A DNA stretch of 64,000 bases from Bradyrhizobium betae (GTDB lineage: Bacteria > Pseudomonadota > Alphaproteobacteria > Rhizobiales > Xanthobacteraceae), in NCBI RefSeq assembly GCF_008932115.1, contig NZ_CP044543.1:4842501-4906500 (forward strand), written 5' to 3'. The notes under the pieces were generated by a model that saw only the letters and a list, made by a program, of their open reading frames with translations, ran no database searches and had not been told where the DNA came from. Each line of letters starts with the position of its first letter. Positions within the stretch are counted from its first letter, which is position 1. Position numbers and translations under genes: made by a program. This document shows, piece by piece, positions 1 to 11,300 of this stretch.

Positions 1-6
1 GGCGGC

Positions 7-933
7 ATGAGCGTTCTCTACAAGGCCAACATGGTTCGCGGCGCGGAATGGGCGACCTTCTTCGCCGAGCGCGCGCCCGAGCTGCCGTTCCGGCTCTGGC
101 CCGACATCGGCGATCCCGCCGACATCCGTTATCTCGTGGCGTGGGTGCCGCCTGATGACATCGCGACGACCTTTCCCAATCTCGAGCTGGTGTTCTCGGT
201 CGGCGCCGGCGTCGATCAGTTCGATGCCACGAAGGTTCCGACGCACATTCCGCTCGTGCGCATGCTGGAGCCGGGTATTGCCGAGACCATGGTGGAATAC
301 GTCACCATGTCCGTGCTCGCCCTGCATCGCGATCTCTTGCACTTCATGGCCCAGCAGAAGGAGCAGGTCTGGCGCGAGATCCGGATCACGCCGGCGAAGC
401 GGCGGCGCGTGGGTGTGATGGGGCTCGGCCAGCTCGGCCAGGCCGCGCTCGAACGCCTCAAGGCGTTCGGCTTTCCGCTTGCCGGCTGGAATCGCTCGCC
501 GCGCGAGATCGAGGGCGTCACCTGTTACGCGGGCGCGGACGCCTTGCCGGAATTCCTCGCGCAGGCGGACATCCTGGTCTGCCTGCTGCCGCTGACCGAC
601 GAAACCCGCGGCATCCTCAACGCCAATCTGTTCGCGCGCCTGCCGCGCGGCGCTTCGCTGGTCAATGTCGGGCGTGGCCCGCATCTGGTCGAAGCCGATT
701 TCCTCGCGGCCCTCGATAGCGGCGCGCTGTCCGGTGCCATTCTCGACGTCACCGATCCCGAGCCGCTGCCCGCCGGTCATCCGTTCTGGAGCCATCCGCG
801 CATCCTGCTGACGCCGCACAACGCCAGCATGACCACGCCGGACACCGCCGTCGATTACGTGCTCGACGTCATCGCACGCTACCGCCGCGGCGAAGCGCTG
901 CCCGGGCGCGTCGATCGGACGCGGGGCTACTAG
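7..933 (+). CDS. ghrA: Glyoxylate/hydroxypyruvate reductase A-like 2-hydroxyacid dehydrogenase
   Basis: This 308-residue protein belongs to the D-isomer-specific 2-hydroxyacid dehydrogenases, which reduce 2-keto acids such as glyoxylate or hydroxypyruvate with NAD(P)H in the cytoplasm. The NAD-binding fold shows GVMGLGQLGQ near residue 138. The usual catalytic trio is visible: Arg in VNVGRGPHLVE, the acidic residue in DVTDPEPLP, and His in LLTPHNAS. The length fits the GhrA subfamily. It ends 8 bases before the ABC ATPase gene, so the two are probably cotranscribed. The substrate cannot be told from sequence. The family call is firm; the symbol is by similarity of pattern only. Confidence 0.85.
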   Translation: MSVLYKANMVRGAEWATFFAERAPELPFRLWPDIGDPADIRYLVAWVPPDDIATTFPNLELVFSVGAGVDQFDATKVPTHIPLVRMLEPGIAETMVEYVTMSVLALHRDLLHFMAQQKEQVWREIRITPAKRRRVGVMGLGQLGQAALERLKAFGFPLAGWNRSPREIEGVTCYAGADALPEFLAQADILVCLLPLTDETRGILNANLFARLPRGASLVNVGRGPHLVEADFLAALDSGALSGAILDVTDPEPLPAGHPFWSHPRILLTPHNASMTTPDTAVDYVLDVIARYRRGEALPGRVDRTRGY

Positions 934-941
934 GGATTCGC

Positions 942-2810
<1,869 letters not shown>

Positions 2811-2828
2811 GGAGGACGCGCGGCGCCC

Positions 2829-4052
2829 TCACGAATTCACGTGCACGAAATCCCGCAGCAGCGGGTAGATCTCGTTGTTCCAGCGCTTGCCGGAGAACAC
2901 GCCGTAATGGCCGACGCCGGCCTGCATGTGGTGGACGCGGCGATAGGCGCGCACGCCGGTGCAGAGGTCCTGTGCCGCGAGCGTCTGGCCGATCGAGCAG
3001 ATGTCGTCCTTTTCGCCCTCCACCGTCATCAGGCCCATCCGACCGACAGCCTTGGTGTCGACGGGACGTCCGCGGTGCATCAGCTTGCCCTGCGGCAGCA
3101 GGTGCTCCTGGAACACGTCGCGCACGGTCTCGATGTAGAATTCCGCGGGCAGATCCATCACCGCGAAATACTCGTCGTAGAAGGTCTTGATGGTCGCGGC
3201 CTTCTCCTTCTCGCCCTTGGCGATGTGGTTGGCGAGATCCATGTGCTGCTTGATGTGGCGCTCGAGGTTCATCGAGACGAACGCGGTGAGCTGCACGAAG
3301 CCGGGATAGACCTTCCGGAACGCGCCGCGGCACTGCATCGGCACGTAGTTGATGAGGTTCTGCTCGAACCAGTCGATCGGCCTGCTCTTGGCGAACTCGT
3401 TGACCCTGGTCGGCTGGATTCGCGTGTCGATCGGCCCCGCCATCAGCGTCAGCGTCGCCGGCCGCGAGGGATGATTGCCCTCGCACATGATCGCGGCGGC
3501 GGCGAGCGCCGAGACCGATGGCTGGCAGATCGCGACCATGTGCGGGCGCGGGCCGAGCTGGCCGAGGAAGTCGATCAGATGCTCGGTGTAGTCTTCGAGC
3601 CCGAAGCGGCCCTCGCTGCGCGGAATGTCGCGCGGATTGTGCCAGTCGGTGATGTAGACGTCGTGATCCTGCAGCAGCGTTTTCGTGGTGCCGCGCAGCA
3701 ACGTTGCGAAGTGGCCGGACATCGGCGCCACCAGCAGCATGCGCGGCTGCTCGCCCACGCCTTCCTTCTTGAAATGCAACAGCGAACCGAACGGGGTGGC
3801 GTAAGCGATCTCTTCGGTGACCGCGACTTCGCGGTTACCCACCATGACGCTGTCGATGCCATAGGCCGGGCGGTGATAGGTGAGGGTGGAGCGCGAGATC
3901 ATCTCCAGCGCGGCCGAGAGCCGGCCAAACACCTGATCCGACGTCCCCTGCGGCACCAGATGAAGGAATTTAAGCGCGGACGAGGCTCCCACACGAAACG
4001 GCGCCGTCAAATCCATGTGGTTCTGAAACGCCTGATAATTCATCGACATCAT
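2829..4052 (-). CDS. phaZ: Intracellular polyhydroxyalkanoate (PHB) depolymerase
   Basis: A 407-residue protein of the intracellular PHB depolymerase family, which breaks down stored polyhydroxybutyrate granules. It has no signal peptide, consistent with a cytosolic granule enzyme. The nucleophile region reads AICQPSVSALAAAA, where the cysteine sits in the place of the lipase-box serine, as in the Ralstonia PhaZ type. An alpha/beta-hydrolase core with TDWHNPRDIP and a C-terminal HHMQAGVGHYGVFSGKRW complete the picture. It converges on the ABC gene, 18 bases away. The start at MMSMNYQAF gives the usual family length. Confidence 0.92.
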   Translation of the reverse strand: MMSMNYQAFQNHMDLTAPFRVGASSALKFLHLVPQGTSDQVFGRLSAALEMISRSTLTYHRPAYGIDSVMVGNREVAVTEEIAYATPFGSLLHFKKEGVGEQPRMLLVAPMSGHFATLLRGTTKTLLQDHDVYITDWHNPRDIPRSEGRFGLEDYTEHLIDFLGQLGPRPHMVAICQPSVSALAAAAIMCEGNHPSRPATLTLMAGPIDTRIQPTRVNEFAKSRPIDWFEQNLINYVPMQCRGAFRKVYPGFVQLTAFVSMNLERHIKQHMDLANHIAKGEKEKAATIKTFYDEYFAVMDLPAEFYIETVRDVFQEHLLPQGKLMHRGRPVDTKAVGRMGLMTVEGEKDDICSIGQTLAAQDLCTGVRAYRRVHHMQAGVGHYGVFSGKRWNNEIYPLLRDFVHVNS

Positions 4053-4221
4053 TCTGATGCGCCCGTTTGTCCCGTGCTGCTATGCAATATCGAAGCTAAA
4101 CAAGAGTCAAACCGCCCGGAAAACTGGCACGTCGCTTGCTGCTATTTTCGCGGGAAGCACAGAGCATGGGCACGCCGCGAGCCGGGCAGGGTGCCAGTAT
4201 CAGGCGTGAGGGAAGGGCCAC

Positions 4222-4878
4222 ATGGCGAAGGCGACACTGACCATCAGCAGCAAGAACTACTCGTCCTGGTCGCTGCGTGGCTGGCTGCTGACGAAATTTT
4301 CCGGGCTCGATTTCGAGGAGACCGTGACCGCGCCGGACGACGCGTCGGCGCGCGCCGAGATCCTGCTGCTGTCCTCGTCGATCCTGGTGCCGTGCCTGCG
4401 GCACGACGGCGCCACGGTCTGGGACACGCTGGCGATCGGCGAATATCTCAACGAGGCGATGCCGGATGCCGGGCTATTGCCGGCCGATCGCGTCCAGCGC
4501 GCCCATTGCCGCTCGATCTGCGGCGAAATCCATTCCGGCTTCACCACCCTGCGCGCCTCGCTGCCGGTCAATCTGAAGGGGCACTTCCCCGGCTTCAAGA
4601 TCTGGTCGCGCGCGCAGGCGGACATCGACCGCGTCTGGTTCATCTGGCGCGATTGCCTGGAGAAGTCCGGCGGCCCGTTCCTGTTCGGCGCCAAGCGCAC
4701 CATGGCGGATGCGATGTACGCGCCCGTGGTAACGCGCTTCGTCACCTATGACGTCAAGCTCGAGCCAAAACTGAAGGCCTATGCCGACACCATCATGGCG
4801 ATGCCCGAGATGCAGGAATGGATCGCAGCGGCGAAGGACGAACCGGCCGAGATCGAGGAGCTCGAGGTCGAATATTAG
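4222..4878 (+). CDS. Glutathione S-transferase family protein
   Basis: A 218-residue GST-fold protein. The N-terminal thioredoxin-like half begins with the strand LTISSKNYSSWSLRGWL, in which a Ser/Tyr pair can act on glutathione. It contains the cis-proline segment SILVPCLRHDG and the glutathione-binding WDTLAIGEYLNE. The C-terminal helical half runs from about residue 90. The SSWSLR pattern puts it in the GST group related to maleylacetoacetate isomerase-like and YfcF-like proteins. It is monocistronic: a strong hairpin terminator starts at its stop codon. The physiological substrate is unknown. Confidence 0.85.
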   Translation: MAKATLTISSKNYSSWSLRGWLLTKFSGLDFEETVTAPDDASARAEILLLSSSILVPCLRHDGATVWDTLAIGEYLNEAMPDAGLLPADRVQRAHCRSICGEIHSGFTTLRASLPVNLKGHFPGFKIWSRAQADIDRVWFIWRDCLEKSGGPFLFGAKRTMADAMYAPVVTRFVTYDVKLEPKLKAYADTIMAMPEMQEWIAAAKDEPAEIEELEVEY

Positions 4879-4900
4879 GCAGGGCGGGCGCCGCCCTGCC
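4878..4900 (+). terminator. Rho-independent terminator of the GST gene
   Basis: A perfect 10-bp stem (GGCAGGGCGG paired with CCGCCCTGCC) with a 3-base loop, followed by TGTTTC, overlapping the stop codon of the GST gene. The T run is short, but the stem is very stable. Confidence 0.7.
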
Positions 4901-5157
4901 TGTTTCCGTGGCGGAGCCTGAGCCGCCGCACTGGGCGGCCATATCGATGAAGTCGTTAACGTTTGGCGCCGGTCGCCGGGGCCAGCCTGCCTCTACACCG
5001 CGCAGATGTTGTATCCGTGCACGGGCTCATTGCGACATCTAGCCGTGAACAGCCGGGAACAGGGCGATTCGGCTGATTCGGACGTGATTCGTTCGGGCCG
5101 CGTTCCGAAGGTTAAGGCGGCGCGCGGCCCCGTTGCATTTTGGAACAGAACCGGCGG

Positions 5158-5382
5158 TCAGGCGACGCCCGAATGCTTCACGCGCGGCACGCGCCAGCCG
5201 ATGACGGTAGCCTCCACGGGCACGCCGGCGGCGTGGTTCTGCCAGCGGCCCTCGACATAGCGGCAGGCGAACGGCAGTTGATACGTTCCGCTGTGATCCT
5301 CGCACAGCACCTCGACCGGCAGGCCAGGTGGCGGTTCTCCGGCGCCATCGAATTCCGCCAGACGTCTATCGCGCGTAGCCAT
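5158..5382 (-). CDS. Small conserved hypothetical protein
   Basis: A 74-residue soluble protein without signal peptide or membrane segment. It contains two cysteines (VLCEDHSG and FACRYVEGRW) and reads like a compact beta-rich domain. I recognise this kind of short ORF from Bradyrhizobium genomes, but know no function. It stands alone on the minus strand between the GST gene and the secreted coiled-coil protein gene. The reading frame has sensible composition and codon use, which supports it being real. Confidence 0.6.
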   Translation of the reverse strand: MATRDRRLAEFDGAGEPPPGLPVEVLCEDHSGTYQLPFACRYVEGRWQNHAAGVPVEATVIGWRVPRVKHSGVA

Positions 5383-5591
5383 CGCAAAAATCTCCCCTAA
5401 TCAAAGCCGCGGAAGGAGCGCCCACTTCCTCCGCGTACGGTTCACTGCGCCCCGTCCCAAGAATCCCGTCCCAAGGATCATTCGAGGGAACACACCAAGC
5501 TCAACGCGAGAATGCGGTGCGAGTGTGGTAGCCTCGCCGCGCGGCGCGCAAAAAGCGCAATTTGCCGTGATCGATTGGACGAGGAACCTGC

Positions 5592-5948
5592 ATGCTGCTT
5601 CGAAACGCCGGCGTTTGTATCGCGATGTTGCTGTTCGCCACGCAGGCCGCCGCGCCGGCCCGCGCGCAGGACGTGCCCGGCATCGAGATCTGCACCGTCG
5701 AGAAGACGATGGAGCGGCGCACGAGCTGCCTGCAGAGCAACGTCGATTTTCTCCAGAAGACGATCACCAAATTGACGCTCGATCACCAGCAGAAGATCGA
5801 TGCTGCCAATCGCCAGATCGACGCGTTGAAGACCGGCGTCGCCGCGCTGCAGAAGACCGTGAGCGACCTCCAGGCCGCTCAAGTGAAGATCGCGGAGGAC
5901 GTCAAGAAGAAGCAGGACGCGCCGCCGCCCAAGGATGCGGCGAAATAG
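5592..5948 (+). CDS. Small secreted coiled-coil hypothetical protein
   Basis: A 118-residue protein with an N-terminal signal peptide ending near ARAQD (about residue 26). A mature domain with two cysteines (EICTVEKT and TSCLQSN) follows, then a long heptad-rich helix from about residue 50 to 105 with several KTV/QKT repeats, predicted to form a coiled coil. The tail is KKKQDAPPPKDAAK. A GAGGAA ribosome site sits just upstream of the ATG. It is probably a periplasmic structural or scaffold protein; the function is not known. It converges closely on the enolase-family gene. Confidence 0.65.
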   Translation: MLLRNAGVCIAMLLFATQAAAPARAQDVPGIEICTVEKTMERRTSCLQSNVDFLQKTITKLTLDHQQKIDAANRQIDALKTGVAALQKTVSDLQAAQVKIAEDVKKKQDAPPPKDAAK

Positions 5949-5957
5949 GCGCGGCGA

Positions 5958-7060
5958 TCACGCGACGCGATAGCGCTCCATCACGCCGCGATCCGGTTCG
6001 TAGCCGAGCCCTGGTCCTGTCGGCACCGCGACATGGCCGGTGGAATCGACATCGGCCCGGCCGCCCCAGAGACAGGCTTCGCGCTTGAGATAGAACATCT
6101 CGACGAGCCCGTCGTCCCGCCCCGCCAGCAGATGAAGCGTCGCGAGCAGGCCGGGGCCGAAATACGGGGAATGCGGGACGATTTTTACTCCGAGCTGATC
6201 GGCAAGCGATGCAACCTTCAGAAACTCCGTGATGCCGCCGACCTTGATCACCGATGGCTGGGCGTGGCTCACCGCCCCCGCGTTCATCATCTGGCGGAAT
6301 TGATATTCCGTGCATGCGTTCTCGCCTGCGGCGATGTCGAGCCCGCCCTTGCTGCGGACCTCGGCGAGCGCAGTAAAATCTTCTGGCGGCCAGACCGGCT
6401 CCTCTAAAAACATCGGCTGCGCGTCCTTGCACGCTTTTGCGAACGCGATCGCCTGCTCGCCGGTCAGCGGACAATTCATGTCGACCATCAGCGGAATATT
6501 GGGGCCGATCGCCTCGCGTGCGGCAAATATCGCGGGTGTCGTGGTCTCATGCAGCTTGATCGCGCCATAGCCGAGCGCCATGGCCTTTCTGCATTCGCCG
6601 GCGATGTTCTCCGGCGATCCGATCCGCAGCAGGCTCGCATAAGCGGGAATATTCGAACGTCGGGTCTCGCCAAGCAGGCGATGCAGCGGCACGCCCTCGA
6701 TCTTCGCTGCGAGGTCCCACAGCGCGATGTCGAGGCCGGAGATCGCGAACATGGTGATGCCGTAGCGGCCGAACAGGTGCAGATTGCGCTGGATCTGCTC
6801 CATGGTCGCGGGAATGCCGGCGGCGTCAGGCACCTTCAGCCCGCGGGCTTGCGGCGCGATCATTTCCTCGACGGCGCTGCGCGTGGTGCGGGGGCAGACG
6901 TAGGCGAAGGCATCCCCCAGCCTGTCAGCCCGGCATCGGTCGTGACTTCGACCAGCACCATGTCGAGCGCGGAGATCGCGGACGCGCCCTGGCGAAAGCT
7001 CGCGACACCGGCGTCGTAGGGAATGCGGATATGGTGCGCCCGCACATCGGTGATTTCCAT
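5958..7060 (-). pseudogene. Enolase-superfamily (mandelate racemase/muconate lactonizing type) gene with a frameshift
   Basis: The enzyme family abstracts a proton next to a carboxylate in sugar-acid dehydratases, racemases and cycloisomerases. The N-terminal part starts at 7060 with MEITDVRAHHIRIPYD and runs in frame to TDAGLTGWG. The rest, from DAFAYVCPRTTRSAVEEM to the stop at 5958, lies in another frame. The switch falls at a run of five G (minus strand) at 6914-6918, where six would keep the frame. Metal ligands are visible in LMVDMNCPL, FLEEPVWPPED and AAGENACTEY, and the distal HSPYFGPG. The KxK position reads KLHE. With one base restored the protein has about 367 residues, normal for the family. 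This is either a sequencing error or a recent knockout. Confidence 0.8.
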
Positions 7061-7269
7061 GACGCGGTTCCTCTTTCTGGTGAGCGGTTTCGCCGAGTGT
7101 AGCCGCGAATGCGAGGGCGTTGCCAGTAGGGGGGGCGGCGCAACGCTGGCATACCTGCCCGCTTGCTTGGCAAGGCGGACCTGTTTTGTCATAACCGCAG
7201 GCAAATCTTGCGTGCGGGCCCGTGCCGGACATCCCGCGCAAGCCATAACAAGCAGCCGGGAGGGTCTTC

Positions 7270-8196
7270 ATGTCCAACGTTCGTGTTCTCGCCACCGACC
7301 TCGAATTTCCAGAAGGCCCCGTGGTGATGCCGGACGGCTCGGTGGTGCTGGTGGAAATCCGCGGCCAGCGTCTGACCCGCATCTATCCTGACGGCCGCAA
7401 GGAGATCGTCGCCAAGGTGCCGGGCGGCCCGAACGGCGCAGCCCTCGGCCCCGACGGCAAGATCTACCTCTGCAACAATGGCGGCTTCTCCTGGATTCCG
7501 ACCCGCAACATGATCATGCCGGGCCCGCAGCCCGACGATTATCTCGGCGGCTCGATCCAGCGCGTCGATCTGCAATCCGGCAAGGTCGAGACCGTCGTGA
7601 CCAAATGCGGCGAGCACGATCTGCGCGGGCCGAACGACCTGGTGTTCGACAAGCACGGCGGCCTCTGGTTCTCCGATCTCGGCAAGCGTCGCGCCCGCGA
7701 GATGGACGTCGGCGGCATGTATTACCTCAAGCCCGGCATGACGGAGATCGTCGAGGTCGTGCACGGCATCTTGCCGGCGAACGGTATCGGGCTCTCGCCG
7801 GACGAGAGCATTGTCTACATCGCGGAGACGCCGACGGGCCGGCTCTGGGCCTATGAGCTTTCCGCGCCCGGTACGCTCAAGCCGCGCGACGTGATCTATC
7901 GCGGCGAGCGCGGCAAGCCGATCTGCGGCCTCGGCGGCTACCAGATGTTCGACTCGCTCGCGGTGGAAGCAAACGGCAATGTCTGCGTCGCCACCCTCGT
8001 CTCCGGCTGCATCTCGGTGATCGCGCCCGACGGGACGCTGGTCGAGCAGGTCCCGACCGGCGACCGCGTCACCACCAACATCGCCTTCGGCGGCCCCGAA
8101 CTGAAGACCGCCTACATCACGCTGTCGGGCAAGGGCGAGCTGATCGCCATGGACTGGCCGCGCGGCGGTTTGCCGTTGAATTTTCTGAACAAGTGA
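7270..8196 (+). CDS. SMP-30/gluconolactonase (LRE) family protein
   Basis: A 308-residue six-bladed beta-propeller of the SMP-30/gluconolactonase family, which hydrolyses sugar lactones using a divalent metal. Visible landmarks are LEFPEGPVVMPDG near the start (the metal-binding Glu), LRGPNDLVFDKHGGLWFSDLG in the middle (Asn and Asp of the site) and ANGIGLSPDESIVYIAET. There is no signal peptide. A GGGAGGG ribosome site precedes the ATG. It is divergent from the enolase-family gene; a lactonase beside an acid-sugar dehydratase-type gene suggests a sugar-acid catabolic pair, which is inference. Confidence 0.88.
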   Translation: MSNVRVLATDLEFPEGPVVMPDGSVVLVEIRGQRLTRIYPDGRKEIVAKVPGGPNGAALGPDGKIYLCNNGGFSWIPTRNMIMPGPQPDDYLGGSIQRVDLQSGKVETVVTKCGEHDLRGPNDLVFDKHGGLWFSDLGKRRAREMDVGGMYYLKPGMTEIVEVVHGILPANGIGLSPDESIVYIAETPTGRLWAYELSAPGTLKPRDVIYRGERGKPICGLGGYQMFDSLAVEANGNVCVATLVSGCISVIAPDGTLVEQVPTGDRVTTNIAFGGPELKTAYITLSGKGELIAMDWPRGGLPLNFLNK

Positions 8197-8230
8197 ATGT
8201 AACTGGACGAGCCGTGCCAATACATCCGTC

Positions 8231-8332
8231 GTCATTCCGGGATGCGTGCGCCAGCACGCAGGCCCGGAATCCATAACCCCAGGCGGTGGTTGTGGATTCC
8301 GGGCTCGCCGCTTCGCGTCGCCCCGGAATGAC
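8231..8332. repeat. Palindromic intergenic repeat, family A
   Basis: A 102-base element bounded by a perfect inverted repeat GTCATTCCGGG / CCCGGAATGAC, with two internal hairpins of the ATTCCGGGC type. A second copy of the same family lies at 13939-14041. It sits just before the GNAT gene, and naive ORF calls would start inside it. Confidence 0.8.
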
Positions 8333-8354
8333 AGCAGTCATTATGGAGTGGGAA

Positions 8355-8948
8355 ATGCCCTGGCCTGATCCTATCACCCTGCGTGGACAGCACGCCCGTC
8401 TCGAGCCGCTGTCGAAAGCGCATCACGAGGGGCTGGTGGAAGCCGTGAAGGATGGCGAGATCTACAAGATCTGGTACACCCTGATCCCAACGCCGGAGAA
8501 CGTCGCCAAGGAGATCGACCGACGCCTCGGCCTGCAGGCCGCGGGCTCGATGCTGCCGTTCACCGTGTTCGACGCCGGCGGCAAGATCGTCGGACAGACC
8601 ACCTACATGAACATCGATGCCGCCAACCGCCGGGTCGAGATCGGCTCTACCTGGTACGGCAAGAGCGCGCAGCGCGGCCCGCTCAACACCCAGTGCAAGC
8701 TGCTGCTGCTTACGCATGCCTTCGAGACGCTGAACTGTATCGCGGTGGAATTCCGCACCCACTTCTTCAATCACCAGAGCCGCAATGCCATCGAGCGCCT
8801 CGGCGCCAAGCAGGACGGCATCCTGCGCAGCCACCAGGTCGCGCCGAACGGCACGCTGCGCGACACCGTTGTCTACAGCATCACCGCCGCCGAATGGCCG
8901 ACGGTGCGAACGCATTTGAATTATCAACTCAACGAAAAGCCGCGCTGA
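8355..8948 (+). CDS. GNAT family N-acetyltransferase
   Basis: A 197-residue acetyltransferase of the RimJ/RimL type, which moves an acetyl group from acetyl-CoA to an amine, often a protein N terminus or small molecule. It begins MPWPDPITLRGQHARLEPLS, the usual start of this subgroup. The acetyl-CoA region lies around NTQCKLLLLTHAFETLNC, and the family block FRTHFFNHQSRNAIERLGAK follows. I chose the ATG at 8355 because GGAG lies 6 bases upstream; an ATG at 8343 and an earlier start at 8286 fall in or near the palindromic repeat. The substrate is unknown. Confidence 0.85.
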   Translation: MPWPDPITLRGQHARLEPLSKAHHEGLVEAVKDGEIYKIWYTLIPTPENVAKEIDRRLGLQAAGSMLPFTVFDAGGKIVGQTTYMNIDAANRRVEIGSTWYGKSAQRGPLNTQCKLLLLTHAFETLNCIAVEFRTHFFNHQSRNAIERLGAKQDGILRSHQVAPNGTLRDTVVYSITAAEWPTVRTHLNYQLNEKPR

Positions 8949-8965
8949 GCGGCGGCCGAGGCACC

Positions 8966-10612
8966 ATGGACAGATTTGATTATGTGATCGTCGGCGCGGG
9001 TTCGGCCGGTTGCGTGCTCACCAGCCGGCTGAGCGAAGATCCGGGCACCAGCGTCTGCGTGCTGGAGGCGGGACCGAGCGACTGGCATCCCTACATCCAT
9101 CTGCCGGCGGGCTTCATCAAGACTTTCCACATGAAGAGCATCAACTGGGCCTACCAGCAGGAGGTCGGGCCCTGGACCGGCGGGCGCAGCATCTATGCGC
9201 CGCGCGGCAAGACGCTCGGCGGTTCGTCCTCGATCAACGGCCACATCTACAATCGCGGCCAGCGGATGGATTTCGACACCTGGGCGCAGATGGGTAATCG
9301 TGGCTGGGGCTATGCCGACGTGCTGCCTTACTTCAAGCGTTTGGAGAAGCGGGTCGGCGAGGGCGACAACACGTTCCGCGGCCGCGACGGCAATCTCACC
9401 GTCACGACGATGGAGTGGCGCGATCCGCTCTGCGAGGCCTTCATGGAAGGTGCGGTCTCGCTCGGCATCCCGCGCAACCCCGACTACAACGGCGCCAAGC
9501 AGGAAGGCGTCTCCTACTGCCAGCGTACCATCGACAAGGGCCTGCGCGTGTCCGGCTCGACCGCGTTCCTCAAGCCCGCGATGAAGCGGCCCAACGTGCA
9601 TGTGCACACCCATGCGCACGCCACCGAGATCATCTTCGAGGGCAAGCGCGCCGTCGGCGTGCGCTACATGAAGGGCGGTCGCGGCGGCACCCCGGTGGAA
9701 GTGCGCGCCAACAAGGAAGTCATCCTCTCCGGCGGCACCTATAATTCGCCGCAGCTGCTGCAGCTCTCCGGCATCGGCTCGCCCGATCTGCTCGGCGCCC
9801 ACGGCATCGCCGTGCGCCATGCGCTGCCGGTCGGCGAAGGCCTGCAGGATCACTACGCCCCCCGCACGGTGGCGCGCGTCAAGGACATCAAGACCATCAA
9901 CGAGCTTCGTCGTGGCTTCTCGCTGTGGATCGAGGCGCTGAAATGGGCGACCGCGCGCAAAGGCCTGCTCTCGCTGTCGCCGACCATGGTCTATTGCTTC
10001 TGGCATTCCGGCGAGAGCGCCGATAGCTCCGACCTGCAACTCACCTTCACGCCGGCGAGCTACAAGGAAGGCGTGCAGGGCCAGCTCGAGGACGAGCCCG
10101 GCATGACGGTGGCCTCCTGGCAGCAGCGCCCCGAAAGCCGCGGCTATGTCCGCATCCGCTCGAAGGATCCGTTCGCGCCGCCGATCATCCAGACCAACTA
10201 CCTCGACGCCGAGCTCGATCGCCGCGTCATCGTCGGCGGCATGAAGCTCGCGCGGCGATTGCTGAAGAGCGTGCCGCTGTCGCCCTATTACGCCTACGAG
10301 GATTTCCCCGGCCCCAACATCAACACCGACGACGAATTCCTCGCCGCCGCCACCGAACGCGGCACCACCACCTTCCACCCCGGCTGCACCTGCCGCATGG
10401 GCCCGGCGGATTCGAACTGGGCCGTGGTCGACGACCAGCTCCGCGTCCACGGGCTGGAGGGCCTGCGCGTCATCGACGCCTCGGTGATGCCACGCATGAT
10501 CTCGGCGAACCTCAACGCCTCGACCATGATGATCGCCGACCGCGCCTCCGACCTCATCCGCGGCAAGGCGCCGATGGAAGCCGCGCGCATCCCGGACGCC
10601 GCGGTGGCGTGA
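8966..10612 (+). CDS. GMC family FAD-dependent oxidoreductase (choline dehydrogenase-like)
   Basis: A 548-residue flavoprotein of the glucose-methanol-choline family, which oxidises alcohols. It opens with the FAD dinucleotide fold DYVIVGAGSAGCVL and the acidic VCVLEAG. The GMC signature 1 appears as GKTLGGSSSINGHIYNRG, and the second as SGGTYNSPQLLQLSGIG. The C-terminal catalytic region has FHPGCTCRMG with its His, then ANLNASTMMIADRASD. Start chosen at MDRFDYV, 17 bases after the GNAT stop, so it is probably cotranscribed. The substrate cannot be read from sequence; alcohol or polyethylene glycol dehydrogenases look alike. Confidence 0.9.
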   Translation: MDRFDYVIVGAGSAGCVLTSRLSEDPGTSVCVLEAGPSDWHPYIHLPAGFIKTFHMKSINWAYQQEVGPWTGGRSIYAPRGKTLGGSSSINGHIYNRGQRMDFDTWAQMGNRGWGYADVLPYFKRLEKRVGEGDNTFRGRDGNLTVTTMEWRDPLCEAFMEGAVSLGIPRNPDYNGAKQEGVSYCQRTIDKGLRVSGSTAFLKPAMKRPNVHVHTHAHATEIIFEGKRAVGVRYMKGGRGGTPVEVRANKEVILSGGTYNSPQLLQLSGIGSPDLLGAHGIAVRHALPVGEGLQDHYAPRTVARVKDIKTINELRRGFSLWIEALKWATARKGLLSLSPTMVYCFWHSGESADSSDLQLTFTPASYKEGVQGQLEDEPGMTVASWQQRPESRGYVRIRSKDPFAPPIIQTNYLDAELDRRVIVGGMKLARRLLKSVPLSPYYAYEDFPGPNINTDDEFLAAATERGTTTFHPGCTCRMGPADSNWAVVDDQLRVHGLEGLRVIDASVMPRMISANLNASTMMIADRASDLIRGKAPMEAARIPDAAVA

Positions 10613-11300
10613 GGCACGGCTGCGTAGGGTGGGCCCTGGAATTGAGTTGACGTGTCCCGTCGGGCAAAACACCCCGCATCCCGTCAACCCCTCCGCGCAA
10701 AAATATTCCACTTTACCGAAATTCGGAATTGCGGCATACATCCAGGCAGCCCGGCCCACGAAGAGGGGCGGTTCGCGAGTCGTTCGAAACGCGGGCCGGG
10801 TTGCGGTGGACGCGGCAGCGTCGTGCGCGAGAGGCGTGGGCAGGGCGGGTAGTCCCTGTGAGCCCGAGGCTTCGTGCGGACGAGCGGCGCTGAAGTCCGG
10901 CGAAGCCTCCTGGCGAAGCCGGATGAGCTGCGTACGGCAAAACCGTGTGGTCCTGGCCGTCGTTGCTACGGTCAAGCCTTTGCGGAGATGTGCGCGAGCC
11001 CAACCGGGCAGACGGCATCGTCAATTCGCGAGGCGAGGGAGGCCAGAAGGAAAGTTCGGCTCCCGGGAGAGCACGGCATAAGCCGTCCGACCATCGCGCA
11101 GGGAAGGCCGGGCGTTCGGCCGCACCTGTATGCCGCTGTGCAATTCCTTTTGCGCTACACGCGCACAGCGGACCGTGGGTGCCAAGCCGGCACCCGGCCT
11201 TCCCTGCGCCCTCTTTCTTTTGGGGCGTGAAGGAGAGAGCAAAGCTCGGGCGACATGCGCCGCGAGGCTGCGAAGGCGTGTCTGCAACTACGCACTCGCT
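10613..11300. repeat. Gene-free composite repeat block with a strong nested hairpin
   Basis: No credible gene lies here; the ORFs have the erratic, Arg-rich composition of non-coding DNA. It begins with a partial GCGTAGGGTGGG repeat (10623), then a stretch with CCGTCGGGCAAAACA (a short echo occurs near 34710) and then a structured segment. At 11096-11112 and 11193-11209 there is a perfect 17-bp inverted repeat (GCGCAGGGAAGGCCGGG). Inside it are a perfect 9-bp stem CCGCTGTGC / GCACAGCGG (11133-11141, 11163-11171) and a short GCACC/GGTGC stem. A small ACGGC-ATAA-GCCGT hairpin lies just before, near 11073-11086. I recall similar sequence as an unexplained dispersed repeat in Bradyrhizobium genomes. 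Confidence 0.65.

Noticed and set aside
6914..6918. Programmed frameshift in the enolase-family gene
   Set aside because: The run has only five G and there is no stimulatory structure or family precedent. A simple missing base is likelier.
10629..11081. Possible 150-residue protein in the repeat block
   Set aside because: Several overlapping frames there have erratic composition and no domain, and the segment is a dispersed repeat with strong RNA-like hairpins.
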